Position numbers and translations under genes: made by a program. From NCBI GenBank assembly GCA_003327455.1, contig QOQU01000009.1:80990-144989 (forward strand): DNA of 64,000 nt. The letters run 5' to 3'. Of the stretch, positions 1 to 7,525 are shown piece by piece (position 1 is the stretch's first letter; every line of letters starts with the position of its first letter). A model generated the notes under the pieces. That model made no database searches, had not been told where the DNA came from, and saw only the letters and a program-made list of their open reading frames with translations. Source of the DNA: Anaerolineae bacterium (GTDB taxonomy: Bacteria > Chloroflexota > Anaerolineae > Anaerolineales > UBA4823).

Positions 1-312
1 ATATTTCATCTCGGCGGTAAAATGACCACCCATCGAAGCCGAAGCATAACCGCCGGTCAGCGGCGCTTTGGTCGTCCAGTCACACTTTCCAGCGCCGGGG
101 ATCATAAGCCCCGAAAAGGGCCCGCTGGAGATGATCAGTTTGTTTTGGGGTCCAAGAGGATCGGCTTTGGGTGGAACTTCCTTCAAGAGGAAATAAATGC
201 CAAAACCACGTCCGCCGACGAACTCGCGTGCCAATTCTGGCGGGGTTGGTTCTTTGCTGATCTGACCGTTGCTAAGGTTTACACGTAAAATTTGACCGCC
301 ATATCCGTTCAT
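1..312 (-). CDS. aor: Aldehyde:ferredoxin oxidoreductase, N-terminal part (partial)
   Basis: The gene runs off the left edge; 104 N-terminal codons are present. Read on the minus strand it starts MNGYGGQILRVNLSNG and has the GGRGFG segment and the SGPFSGL and GAGKCDWTTKAPLTGGY stretches seen at the start of the tungsten-pterin aldehyde:ferredoxin oxidoreductase family, which oxidises aldehydes to carboxylic acids with ferredoxin as acceptor. The ATG at 312 follows AAGGAG with about 6 nt spacing. It lies 10 nt after a four-cluster ferredoxin gene, which fits an operon encoding enzyme and electron acceptor. The metal, pterin and FeS ligands lie outside the window, so the subfamily (AOR, GOR, FOR, WOR) cannot be told. 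Confidence 0.85.
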   Translation of the reverse strand, partial: MNGYGGQILRVNLSNGQISKEPTPPELAREFVGGRGFGIYFLLKEVPPKADPLGPQNKLIISSGPFSGLMIPGAGKCDWTTKAPLTGGYASASMGGHFTAEMKY

Positions 313-322
313 TGTCCGCTCC

Positions 323-733
323 TTATGCTACTGCTGCTTCAGTTTCTGCAATCCACAACACACCGGTGCCGCAGACGCTGACGCAATCGCCACACAGATC
401 GCACTTCCACGAGGTATCTGCCAGCTCGGTGCGCACGAACATCACCGATTCGGGGCATTCCGGGACACAGGCTTCGCATAGGTTGCACTCCGCCATGTCC
501 ACATAGTAGGCTCCTCGTTCGTTGATCTTGATAGCGCCGGTTGGGCAGACTTCCGCGCACGCTCCGCACTGGGTGCAGACGCGTACCTTGTAAGCGCCTG
601 GGGCAGGAAAGTGCGCCTCAATGACCAGGGCGGCCTTTTTGGGATTGTTCTCCTGGAACAGGTTCAAGGAACAAGCCACCAGACACGCCCGACAGCCAGA
701 ACACTTTGAGCTATCTGCATACAGTCGCATCAT
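323..733 (-). CDS. Polyferredoxin, four [4Fe-4S] motifs, AOR-associated
   Basis: This 136-residue soluble iron-sulfur protein has four CxxCxxCxxxC motifs: Cys11/14/17/21, 53/56/59/63, 83/86/89/93 and 111/114/117/121. That is enough ligands for four [4Fe-4S] clusters. No signal peptide or membrane segment is visible. It resembles HycB/CooF-type electron-transfer subunits and the FeS subunits that sit beside aldehyde oxidoreductases. The aldehyde:ferredoxin oxidoreductase gene begins 10 nt downstream on the same strand, so the likely job is to carry electrons from aldehyde oxidation. Two ATGs in a row (733 and 730) are possible starts; a GGGAGTAGGAG stretch lies just upstream. Confidence 0.85.
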   Translation of the reverse strand: MMRLYADSSKCSGCRACLVACSLNLFQENNPKKAALVIEAHFPAPGAYKVRVCTQCGACAEVCPTGAIKINERGAYYVDMAECNLCEACVPECPESVMFVRTELADTSWKCDLCGDCVSVCGTGVLWIAETEAAVA

Positions 734-875
734 AATATTGACTCCTACTCCCTTGATTGTGAAAAATAGAACCAGTAGATTTAGCTTATCCTATCTTTGG
801 GAATAGTTCAATGGATGTCTATCCTTATTTTTTGGTTAAGAACATCCCAAAGCTGGAAAATCGTGAGGTAAGGAG

Positions 876-2336
876 TCAGGGTTGGGGAGTCTCAGTGGGG
901 GCTTCGGCGGGCGGCGCAGCTTCGGTGGGGGTGACCTGCGATCCGACGCATTTCTCGTAGGCGCGGTTATAGCCGTCCTGCAATGCCTGATCGCCGCCAT
1001 AGCTCAGGGCCTGCTGATACATTTCCATCGCTGCACACCACTCTTTGCGAGCCAACAGTTGCTCAGCATATTTACCCAGCGCAATGCGATAGCGGTCGGT
1101 TGCGGTCCAGCCACTCCCGTCGCGTAAATTTGGCACCGCTGGCGCCACCTGGGCAAAGTAGTACACTACCTGTCCCCAGTCTACATCCCAATAACTGGCT
1201 CCCAACAGGTACAGGCGCGCCCAGTTTTGCAACCCTTTGGTTTCGGTGTCCAGCGGTCCAAACTTCTCAGCCAGGGTCAAATCATAAATCCCCCCTTCCA
1301 GATTCGCCTCTTTGAGGATTTTATCGCGTCCGCTATTCCGGTATGCCAGATAGAGCAGGTCATCGACCACGGCAGGTTGAAAATTTGGCTCGGCTTTGCG
1401 CAATAAAAGGAGTGTATCAATGGCGGCTTGCCATTGACTGTTGAAAATCTGTTGTTTGGCGGCTTCCAAACGTTCTTCGGCACCACGTAAATCCGGGGTT
1501 GGCGAAACCGTCGGCGATGGTGCAACGGTCGGCGTGGACGTGATGCTTGCCTCGAAGATCACTTCGGCTAATTTCTCGGCTGCGCCAGGATAATCGGGCA
1601 CAAGTTGAATGACGTATTCCAGGCGTTGCCGGGCACGTCCGTAATCTTTGCTGGCGATCTCTTGCAAGGCTAACTCGTATTGCTCTTTAGCTACCAGACC
1701 GGCCTGGGTGGCTGCTGCGGCTTTGCGGGCACTGATGCCGGTAGCATAACCGGCAAAGGCGCTCAAAAAAGCGACCCCGATCAATCCTAAGATGCCGATC
1801 AAAACCACCCAGCGTAAGGGAGAAGGTTTTTTTCCTTTGGTCGGCTTGAGTATGCCGGGTGGAGGTTGATTGCCACCATCACCAGCCGGCAGAATGACCT
1901 GGGTTGCTTGCAGGTGGTTGTCTGGAGAAATGCCGGTCTGGTCAGGTTGTTCTTTGTCCTCAGCCTGGGTTGAAGCCTCGGCTGCGCTGAGTCGGGTTGG
2001 AAGTGTGGCTGCCAGGCTGTCTGAAGTCTGCGTCTCGATTGGCTCTGGTTGAGCAACTCTGGTGACGATGGTGTCAGCAAGTGTTTCGTCACCCGCGGCA
2101 TTGCTTTGATTCTCTACGCTCACCATCCGTGTTTCGGCAAAGGGATCAACCGGGGCAGAGCGGGACTCAGCCGGCGCTTCGCCCGGCGAGGTGAAATGAA
2201 GTCGAGTGGCTGCCAATGGGTCTGCCTCAGGCATGTCATCAGATGACGAACGAGAATTTTCTTCCCCTGACTGGAGGGGAAGTTGCGGTTCGAACGATTC
2301 ATCCTTACGGGGTTTGTCGGTTTCCGAGTTTTGCAT
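876..2336 (-). CDS. Single-pass membrane protein with TPR-like extracytoplasmic domain
   Basis: Product of 486 residues from the ATG at 2336. The first ~165 residues are low-complexity, acidic and Pro/Ser/Thr-rich and contain several T-R/Q-hydrophobic motifs (ATRLH, ETRMV, VTRVA, PTRLS, ATQVI). A basic KGKKPSPLR stretch precedes one transmembrane helix (about residues 176-200), so the N-terminal tail should be cytoplasmic. The rest is helical with TPR-like character (KEQYELALQEI, ARQRLEYVIQLVPDYPGA) and a Thr/Pro linker. An upstream ATG at 2345 overlaps the probable -10 box, so I prefer 2336. It is divergent from the thioesterase gene. No enzymatic domain is recognised; a scaffold or sensor role is only a guess. 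Confidence 0.75.
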   Translation of the reverse strand: MQNSETDKPRKDESFEPQLPLQSGEENSRSSSDDMPEADPLAATRLHFTSPGEAPAESRSAPVDPFAETRMVSVENQSNAAGDETLADTIVTRVAQPEPIETQTSDSLAATLPTRLSAAEASTQAEDKEQPDQTGISPDNHLQATQVILPAGDGGNQPPPGILKPTKGKKPSPLRWVVLIGILGLIGVAFLSAFAGYATGISARKAAAATQAGLVAKEQYELALQEIASKDYGRARQRLEYVIQLVPDYPGAAEKLAEVIFEASITSTPTVAPSPTVSPTPDLRGAEERLEAAKQQIFNSQWQAAIDTLLLLRKAEPNFQPAVVDDLLYLAYRNSGRDKILKEANLEGGIYDLTLAEKFGPLDTETKGLQNWARLYLLGASYWDVDWGQVVYYFAQVAPAVPNLRDGSGWTATDRYRIALGKYAEQLLARKEWCAAMEMYQQALSYGGDQALQDGYNRAYEKCVGSQVTPTEAAPPAEAPTETPQP

Positions 2337-2343
2337 GAGACGC

Positions 2344-2363
2344 ATTATACTCCAGAGTATAAT
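2344..2363. promoter_or_regulatory. Divergent overlapping promoter palindrome (two TATAAT boxes)
   Basis: A 9-bp inverted repeat with a 2-nt centre (ATTATACTC-CA-GAGTATAAT) puts a perfect TATAAT on each strand. The plus-strand box (2358-2363) ends 6 nt before the thioesterase ATG at 2370; the minus-strand box (2349-2344) ends 7 nt before the membrane-protein ATG at 2336. Both transcripts would start at or next to their start codons, so both look leaderless. No good -35 hexamer is seen for either. Confidence 0.5.
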
Positions 2364-2369
2364 TTACAT

Positions 2370-2825
2370 ATGGAACAATTCAGGTTCTTTCATCCCATTG
2401 AAGTGCGTTACGGCGACCTCGACCCTCAGGGACATGTCAACAACGCCAAAACGGTTACCTATCTTGAACAGGCTCGCATCCAGTATATCAAACAACTGAA
2501 TCTCTGGCAGGGCGGTTCGTTTCTGGATATTGGGATTATCCTTGCCGAAATTCGTGTGACCTATAAAGCCCCCATCCATTTTGGGCAAGCCGTGCGTGTC
2601 GGTGTGCGGGTCGTCCGTTTGGGTAATAAAAGCTTCGAAATGGCTTATCGAGTCGAAGATGGTGACAACCATGCCGAGTTCGCCACGGCTTCGACCATCC
2701 AGGTTGCCTATGACTATCGGCAGCAGAAGTCGATTCCCATCCCGGAAGCATGGCGCAGAGCGATCAGCGCATTTGAAGGGCTGGAAAATCCTTCCTCATC
2801 CTCTCAGTTACAGGAGAACTCATGA
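2370..2825 (+). CDS. Acyl-CoA thioesterase, 4-hydroxybenzoyl-CoA thioesterase (hotdog) family
   Basis: Product of 151 residues with the single hotdog fold of the YbgC/4HBT family: RYGDLDPQGHVNNAKTVTYLEQAR near the N-terminus holds the Asp and His-Val-Asn motif that helps form the active site. Such enzymes hydrolyse acyl-CoA thioesters in the cytoplasm; the substrate cannot be told from sequence. An upstream extension of the frame to 2283 would run through the divergent promoter and has no family similarity, so the ATG at 2370 is chosen; it lies 6 nt after a TATAAT box, implying a leaderless mRNA. Its TGA overlaps the ATG of the M42 peptidase gene (ATGA), so the two are translationally coupled. 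Confidence 0.82.
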   Translation: MEQFRFFHPIEVRYGDLDPQGHVNNAKTVTYLEQARIQYIKQLNLWQGGSFLDIGIILAEIRVTYKAPIHFGQAVRVGVRVVRLGNKSFEMAYRVEDGDNHAEFATASTIQVAYDYRQQKSIPIPEAWRRAISAFEGLENPSSSSQLQENS

Positions 2826-3874
2826 CAACGTTACCCGCCATTGATTCAGAATATCTGCTCAATGTATTGTCTCGACTTCTAAACATTCCCAGTCCAACGG
2901 GATTTGCCCAGCGCGCCATACAGTATTGCGAAGAGGTTTTAAGTCCGTTTTCGACTTTAAAGGTGCGCCAGAATCGCAAGGGAGCGCTGATTGCGGAGTG
3001 GGAAGGTGAACGAACCGATTCTCCGCGCGGCGTCACTGCCCATGTGGATACCCTTGGGGCAATGGTGAAGGAGATCAAAGCGAATGGGCGGTTGAAATTG
3101 ACCCAGTTGGGTGGGTATCCATGGAATACGGTCGAGGGAGAAGGCTGTACGGTATTTACCCGAGAAGGAAAAACAGTGCGGGGCAGTCTGTTGATTACCA
3201 AAGCCTCGGCGCACGTCTATGGCAAACAAGTCAGTGAACTCAGCCGCGAAGCCGACAACCTGGAAGTGCGTTTAGATGCCCGCACAACCAACGCCGAGCA
3301 AACCCGCGCTCTGGGTATTGAAGTGGGCGATTATGTGGCTTTTGACCCGCGCCTCGAGATCACCGAAGGGTTTGTCCGCTCACGCCACCTGGATGATAAG
3401 GCGGGGGTTGCCTGTATGCTTGCAGCCATCAAAACTCTGTACGATGAAGGGTTGCGACCGCGACAGACCACAACTTTCTTGATCTCGAATTACGAGGAGG
3501 TGGGACACGGTGCAGCAAGTGGCTTTCCGCCGCAATTAGCAGAGCTTTTAGTGGTGGATATGGCGGCAGTTGGTGAAGGACAAACCTCCGATGAATTTCA
3601 TGTTTCGCTCTGTGTCAAGGATTCGGGCGGCCCCTATCATCACGAATTCAGCCAGAAACTAAGGCGTATTGCCGATCAGGCTGCAATTTCTTATAAAGTG
3701 GATACGTATCCATATTATGGCTCGGATGGTGAAGCTTACTGGCGAGCGGGAGGGGATGTTGCGGTAGCTTTGATTGGTCCAGGTGTGGATGCATCCCATA
3801 ACTACGAACGAACCCATCTGGAGGCCCTCCTGGCAACAACTCAATGGATTGTGGCTTATCTATTGAGCGAGTGA
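2822..3874 (+). CDS. M42 family metallopeptidase (glutamyl aminopeptidase / TET-like)
   Basis: Product of 350 residues, near the family's usual length. The two-metal site is visible: TAHVDTLG (His74, Asp76), HLDDKAG (Asp191 region), NYEEVGHG (Glu225/Glu226), VVDMAAVG (Asp246) and a C-terminal ASHNYERTH with the last metal-binding His. M42 enzymes are cytoplasmic dodecameric (TET) aminopeptidases that trim peptides; some relatives were annotated as endoglucanases or deblocking aminopeptidases. The ATG overlaps the stop codon of the thioesterase gene, and the LLM oxidoreductase gene follows 4 nt after the stop, so all belong to one operon. The exact residue preference is not predictable. Confidence 0.88.
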   Translation: MTTLPAIDSEYLLNVLSRLLNIPSPTGFAQRAIQYCEEVLSPFSTLKVRQNRKGALIAEWEGERTDSPRGVTAHVDTLGAMVKEIKANGRLKLTQLGGYPWNTVEGEGCTVFTREGKTVRGSLLITKASAHVYGKQVSELSREADNLEVRLDARTTNAEQTRALGIEVGDYVAFDPRLEITEGFVRSRHLDDKAGVACMLAAIKTLYDEGLRPRQTTTFLISNYEEVGHGAASGFPPQLAELLVVDMAAVGEGQTSDEFHVSLCVKDSGGPYHHEFSQKLRRIADQAAISYKVDTYPYYGSDGEAYWRAGGDVAVALIGPGVDASHNYERTHLEALLATTQWIVAYLLSE

Positions 3875-3878
3875 GATC

Positions 3879-4883
3879 ATGGATTTTGATGCTACGCTCT
3901 CTCCTACCAATCTTTCTGCGGTCGCTGAAATTGCTCGGGCTGCTGAAAAGATCGGCTTTGATGCCTTGTGGTGCCCGGAAACCAGCCATGATCCCTTTCT
4001 ACCGGGCGTGTTGATTGCCGAACACACCCAGAGATTGCGCTTTGGCACTGCCATCGCCGTCTCTTTTGCGCGTAGCCCGACCACCCTTGCCTATACCGCC
4101 TGGGATTTAGCGCAATACTCGCAGGGGCGCTTCCTGTTGGGCTTGGGCACCCAGGTGAAGGCACATATCGAACGGCGCTTTGGAATGCCCTGGCCCGAGT
4201 CTGTAGTTGGCAAACTGCGCGAGCAAATCCTGGCAATTCGGGCTTTGTGGGATTGCTGGCAGAATGGAACACCGCTAAATGTGCGCGGTGAGTACTATCG
4301 TCTGAATCTCATGTCGCCTTTCTTCAACCCGGGTCCGATTGCTCAGCCGCGCATCCCGATTTTTATTGCCGGTGTCAACCCCGGTTTGGCACAACTGGCC
4401 GGTGAAGCTGCGGATGGCTTTCTGGCTCACCCTTTTCATTCGGCAGAGTACTTAACTGATGTGATAGTCCCGGCTATTCAGCGCGGCGTGCAGAGAAGTC
4501 AGCGAGCAAGAGAAGCGGTGCAACTCAGTGTTACCGTCTTTACTGCCACCAACAAGGAGGAAGCCGGGTTCATTCGCTCCCAAATTGCTTTCTACGCTTC
4601 GACGCCTTCCTATCGGCGTGTCCTGGAGCATCATGGATGGGGGGAAATTGGTGAGAAGCTTTCCACTCTTGCCAGTCGTGCCCAATGGGGAGACATGCCA
4701 GCCTTGATTGACGACACCATGTTGGAAACCTTCGCAGTTGTCGCCGAGCAAAAGCATCTGGCAGAAAAGCTGGTCCAGCGCTATGCCGCCCTCGCCCAAC
4801 GTCTGGCGTTGTATCTTCCTTTTGTGCCTGGCCAGCAAGATGCCTTTTGGCTTGATTTAGCAGAAGTAATTCGCTCTGTATGA
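3879..4883 (+). CDS. LLM-class (luciferase-like) flavin/F420-dependent oxidoreductase
   Basis: Product of 334 residues with the bacterial luciferase-like TIM-barrel pattern: AEKIGFDALWCPETSHDPFLP, FGTAIAVSFARSP, SQGRFLLGLGTQ and FIAGVNPGLAQLAGEAADGFL. The GLGTQ and ADG segments match members that use F420 or FMN to oxidise or reduce small organic substrates. It sits in a tight operon: 4 nt after the M42 peptidase gene, with its TGA overlapping the pcm ATG. The family alone does not give the substrate; F420 use is an inference from the subfamily look, and FMN remains possible. Confidence 0.82.
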   Translation: MDFDATLSPTNLSAVAEIARAAEKIGFDALWCPETSHDPFLPGVLIAEHTQRLRFGTAIAVSFARSPTTLAYTAWDLAQYSQGRFLLGLGTQVKAHIERRFGMPWPESVVGKLREQILAIRALWDCWQNGTPLNVRGEYYRLNLMSPFFNPGPIAQPRIPIFIAGVNPGLAQLAGEAADGFLAHPFHSAEYLTDVIVPAIQRGVQRSQRAREAVQLSVTVFTATNKEEAGFIRSQIAFYASTPSYRRVLEHHGWGEIGEKLSTLASRAQWGDMPALIDDTMLETFAVVAEQKHLAEKLVQRYAALAQRLALYLPFVPGQQDAFWLDLAEVIRSV

Positions 4884-5557
4884 ACCAGGACGAAGAAGCG
4901 GTTTTTGAGCGTGAGCGGATGCGCATGGTAGATGAGCAGTTGCGTCGGCGGGGGATTCATGAGCCGCGCCTGCTCCAGGCTATGCTGAAAGTACCCCGCC
5001 ACCGCTTTGTCCCAGCGGAGCACCGTCACCTGGCTTATGTTGATGGGCCGCTCCCCATTGGCGCCGGTCAAACCATCTCTCAACCCTATATTGTGGCTTT
5101 AATGACCCAGCTTCTCCGCCTGGAGGGTGATGAAAATGTTTTGGAAGTCGGCACTGGTTCGGGTTATCAGGCAGCCATCCTCGCCGAACTTGCCCGTAAG
5201 GTGCATACGATTGAACGCCATGCCGAGCTGGCTGAACGCGCCAGACTGATCTTGCAGGAATTAGGCTATCAGAATATCCAGATCCATGTCGGCGATGGTT
5301 CGCTTGGCCTGGCTGAGTTTGCTCCTTATCAGGCGATTATCGTTACTGCGGCGGCTCCCAAAGCGCCACAGGCTCTGCTGGAGCAATTGGACGAAGGTGG
5401 GCGGCTGGTCATCCCTGTAGGTGGGCAATGGGGGCAGATGCTGGAGCGGTGGACACGTCACGGCGCCCGTTATGAGCAAGAGGAATTTGTGCCGGTCTCC
5501 TTTGTTCCGCTGCGCGGCGAGGCCGGCTGGAAAGATGAGCGCTGGGAGTGGGATTGA
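4880..5557 (+). CDS. pcm: Protein-L-isoaspartate O-methyltransferase
   Basis: Product of 225 residues that uses S-adenosylmethionine to methylate L-isoaspartyl residues in aged proteins and start their repair. Diagnostic segments: MVDEQLRRRGI, VPRHRFVP, PIGAGQTISQPYIVALM, and the SAM-binding VLEVGTGSGYQAAILAEL, followed by GDGSLGL and the post-motif AAAPKAPQALLEQL. Usual family length is about 210-230. The ATG overlaps the TGA of the LLM oxidoreductase gene, making it the last gene of the 2370-5557 operon; RNase J converges on it from the right with only 5 nt between stops. No terminator is visible in that gap. Confidence 0.93.
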   Translation: MNQDEEAVFERERMRMVDEQLRRRGIHEPRLLQAMLKVPRHRFVPAEHRHLAYVDGPLPIGAGQTISQPYIVALMTQLLRLEGDENVLEVGTGSGYQAAILAELARKVHTIERHAELAERARLILQELGYQNIQIHVGDGSLGLAEFAPYQAIIVTAAAPKAPQALLEQLDEGGRLVIPVGGQWGQMLERWTRHGARYEQEEFVPVSFVPLRGEAGWKDERWEWD

Positions 5558-5562
5558 ACTGC

Positions 5563-7206
5563 TCAGGCGTTGCTGATCGTGATAAACACCATTGGTCGGC
5601 GCTTGGTTTTGTTGTAGAGAAACGACTTTAAAGACTGCTCCAGATCGTTCTGCAAGCGACCGTTGCTGGTGCAATCTACCGTTTTGCGTACCAGTTGACG
5701 GGTTTCGGCGATCAGTTCATCCATCTCATCGGCGCTCACAAAACCGCGCGTGATAACCTCCGGTTCGTCCAGCAAGCGACAGGAACGCCGATCTAAAACA
5801 AGATTGACCAGAACAAAGCCATCGCGGGCAAGGATTTCGCGCTCGCGCACCAGGTCAGGACTGACATCCCCTACCGAAGCGCCATCGACAAAGACATATC
5901 CACCCGGTACGCGCTCGCCAACGCGCAGTTGATCCTCACTCAGTTCGAGCACCATACCATTTTCTACAATGGCGATCCGCTCGGCTGGAATACCTACCTC
6001 CTGGGCAAGGCGAGCGTGCTGGTGCAGGTGACGTAACTCGCCATGGATGGGGATTAAAAACTTCGGCCGCACGAGGTTCAGCATCAGCTTAATCTCCTCC
6101 GCGCTGGCATGACCGGAAACATGCACGGGTGCGATGTCCTCGTAGATGACGTTTGCCCCTCGCCGAAAGAGGCGGTTGATCGTGCGGTAGACGCTTTCTT
6201 CGTTCCCCGGAATCGGGTGGGAAGAAAGAATGACCGTATCGCCGGGTAAAATATCGAATTGACGGTTGGTGCCGGTGGATAATCTTCCCAGAATTGAACT
6301 GGGTTCCCCCTGGGTACCGGTGGACATCAAGACCACCTCGCTGGGGTTCATACGCAAGGCTTGTTCAATGGGAACAATAGCCTCGTCGGGGATTGCCAGA
6401 TAGCCCAATTTCCGGGCGATGCGGGCGTTTTCCACCATACTTGCCCCGACAAAAGCCATTTTGCGTCCATAACGGATTGCAGCGTTAGCGACCTGTTGCA
6501 TGCGAGAAATTAAAGAGGCGAAACTTGCCACGATAATCCGTCCCTGCGCTTCGCGAAAGACGCTGTCGAAGGCAGCATCAATCACCCGCTCGGAGGGAGT
6601 CCATCCTGGCCGTGTAGAATTGGTCGAATCGGCCAGCAGGGCTAAAACCCCTTGTTGGGAATATTCAGCCAGCTTGGCAAAATCGGTCGGCCAGTTATCG
6701 ACGGGTGTATGGTCGAATTTATAATCGCCGCTGTGAACCACCAGACCAACCGGCGTGCGGATGCCCAACCCCACCCCATCCGGGATCGAGTGACAGACGT
6801 GAAAAAACTCCACGTCAAAGACCCCAATCTGCAACCGCTCACCGGCTCGCACTGTGTTTAACTTCAGCCTGCTCAACAAACCGTTGCGGGCAAGTTTGGC
6901 TTCCAATAAGCCAAGGGTAAGGGCAGTGGCATAAATTGGGGCTTGAACCTGCTCCAAAACATGGCGCGCCGCGCCGGTATGGTCTTCGTGACCGTGGGTG
7001 AAAACGATCCCAACCACTTTGTGGCGATTTTCGAGCAGATATTGAAAATCGGGGATGATGTAATCGATCCCCAGCATATCGTTTTCTGGGAACATTAAGC
7101 CGGCATCAACCACGAGGATTTGGTCGGCGTATTCGTAGACCATCATATTCTTGCCTACTTCTCCCAATCCCCCAAGGGGGAGAATACGTAAAATTCTTTC
7201 TTTCAT
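5563..7206 (-). CDS. rnj: Ribonuclease J
   Basis: Product of 547 residues, the typical length for RNase J, the metallo-beta-lactamase/beta-CASP nuclease that matures and degrades RNA as 5'-3' exonuclease and endonuclease. Visible motifs: PLGGLGEVGKNM at the N-terminus, HGHEDHTG (about residues 71-76, zinc ligands), CHSIPDG, HSGDYKFD, the beta-CASP SSHPIPGNE and VSGHAS, and PIHGEL near the third zinc site. The ATG at 7206 is preferred over a TTG extension to 7233, since MKERILRILPLGGLGE matches the family start. It is preceded by a leader of about 185 nt carrying a promoter and an intrinsic terminator. Confidence 0.93.
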   Translation of the reverse strand: MKERILRILPLGGLGEVGKNMMVYEYADQILVVDAGLMFPENDMLGIDYIIPDFQYLLENRHKVVGIVFTHGHEDHTGAARHVLEQVQAPIYATALTLGLLEAKLARNGLLSRLKLNTVRAGERLQIGVFDVEFFHVCHSIPDGVGLGIRTPVGLVVHSGDYKFDHTPVDNWPTDFAKLAEYSQQGVLALLADSTNSTRPGWTPSERVIDAAFDSVFREAQGRIIVASFASLISRMQQVANAAIRYGRKMAFVGASMVENARIARKLGYLAIPDEAIVPIEQALRMNPSEVVLMSTGTQGEPSSILGRLSTGTNRQFDILPGDTVILSSHPIPGNEESVYRTINRLFRRGANVIYEDIAPVHVSGHASAEEIKLMLNLVRPKFLIPIHGELRHLHQHARLAQEVGIPAERIAIVENGMVLELSEDQLRVGERVPGGYVFVDGASVGDVSPDLVREREILARDGFVLVNLVLDRRSCRLLDEPEVITRGFVSADEMDELIAETRQLVRKTVDCTSNGRLQNDLEQSLKSFLYNKTKRRPMVFITISNA

Positions 7207-7239
7207 ACTTTCTACAGTCCTTTGTAAAACCAAGGTTAA

Positions 7240-7392
7240 TCAGAATCAAAACAACAGCCCGAACGGCAAATCACCGACCGGGCTGCTGGGTTGAGTCAAG
7301 ATGGATTATGGAATGATTCCGAAAGTTCAAATATCTTTTCCTTCTAAATCTCCAACAACGTCCTCAATCGGCAAACTTTGCCAATCAGATGC
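7240..7392 (-). ncRNA. RNase J leader RNA / possible small RNA ending at an intrinsic terminator
   Basis: A strong promoter on the minus strand (-35 TTGACA at 7427-7422, 17-nt spacer, -10 TAAAAT at 7404-7399) should start RNA near 7392. After about 110 nt comes a GC-rich hairpin (7285-7255) and a U-rich tract, all before the RNase J ATG at 7206. Either transcription is attenuated in the rnj leader, or the segment is a short independent RNA. No known riboswitch or 6S RNA was recognised. It carries no convincing reading frame. Confidence 0.4.
7255..7285 (-). terminator. Intrinsic terminator inside the rnj leader
   Basis: On the minus strand a 7-bp stem CAGCCCG/CGGGCTG, with an inner 3-bp CGG/CCG helix, is followed by TTGTTTTGATT. 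It has the layout of a Rho-independent terminator, placed upstream of the coding region rather than after it. Confidence 0.55.
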
Positions 7393-7398
7393 GATTTT

Positions 7399-7427
7399 AT
7401 TTTAACATTTGGGAAAGATTTTGTCAA
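7399..7427 (-). promoter_or_regulatory. Sigma-70-type promoter for rnj leader
   Basis: On the minus strand: TTGACA, 17-nt spacer, TAAAAT, with TG one base upstream of the -10 (extended -10). This is one of the best promoter matches in the window and faces RNase J. Confidence 0.65.
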
Positions 7428-7525
7428 AGTCGGTTTTGACTCATTGACGAAGATAAAACTTCTGCTGTTGAGAGAATATACCCACTTTGTGTTATCATTA
7501 CTTAAGCGGACGAAGGGAGTGGTGA

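Noticed and set aside
2283..2369. Longer start for the thioesterase
   Set aside because: It would read through the divergent promoter palindrome and adds residues unlike the family; ATG 2370 fits.
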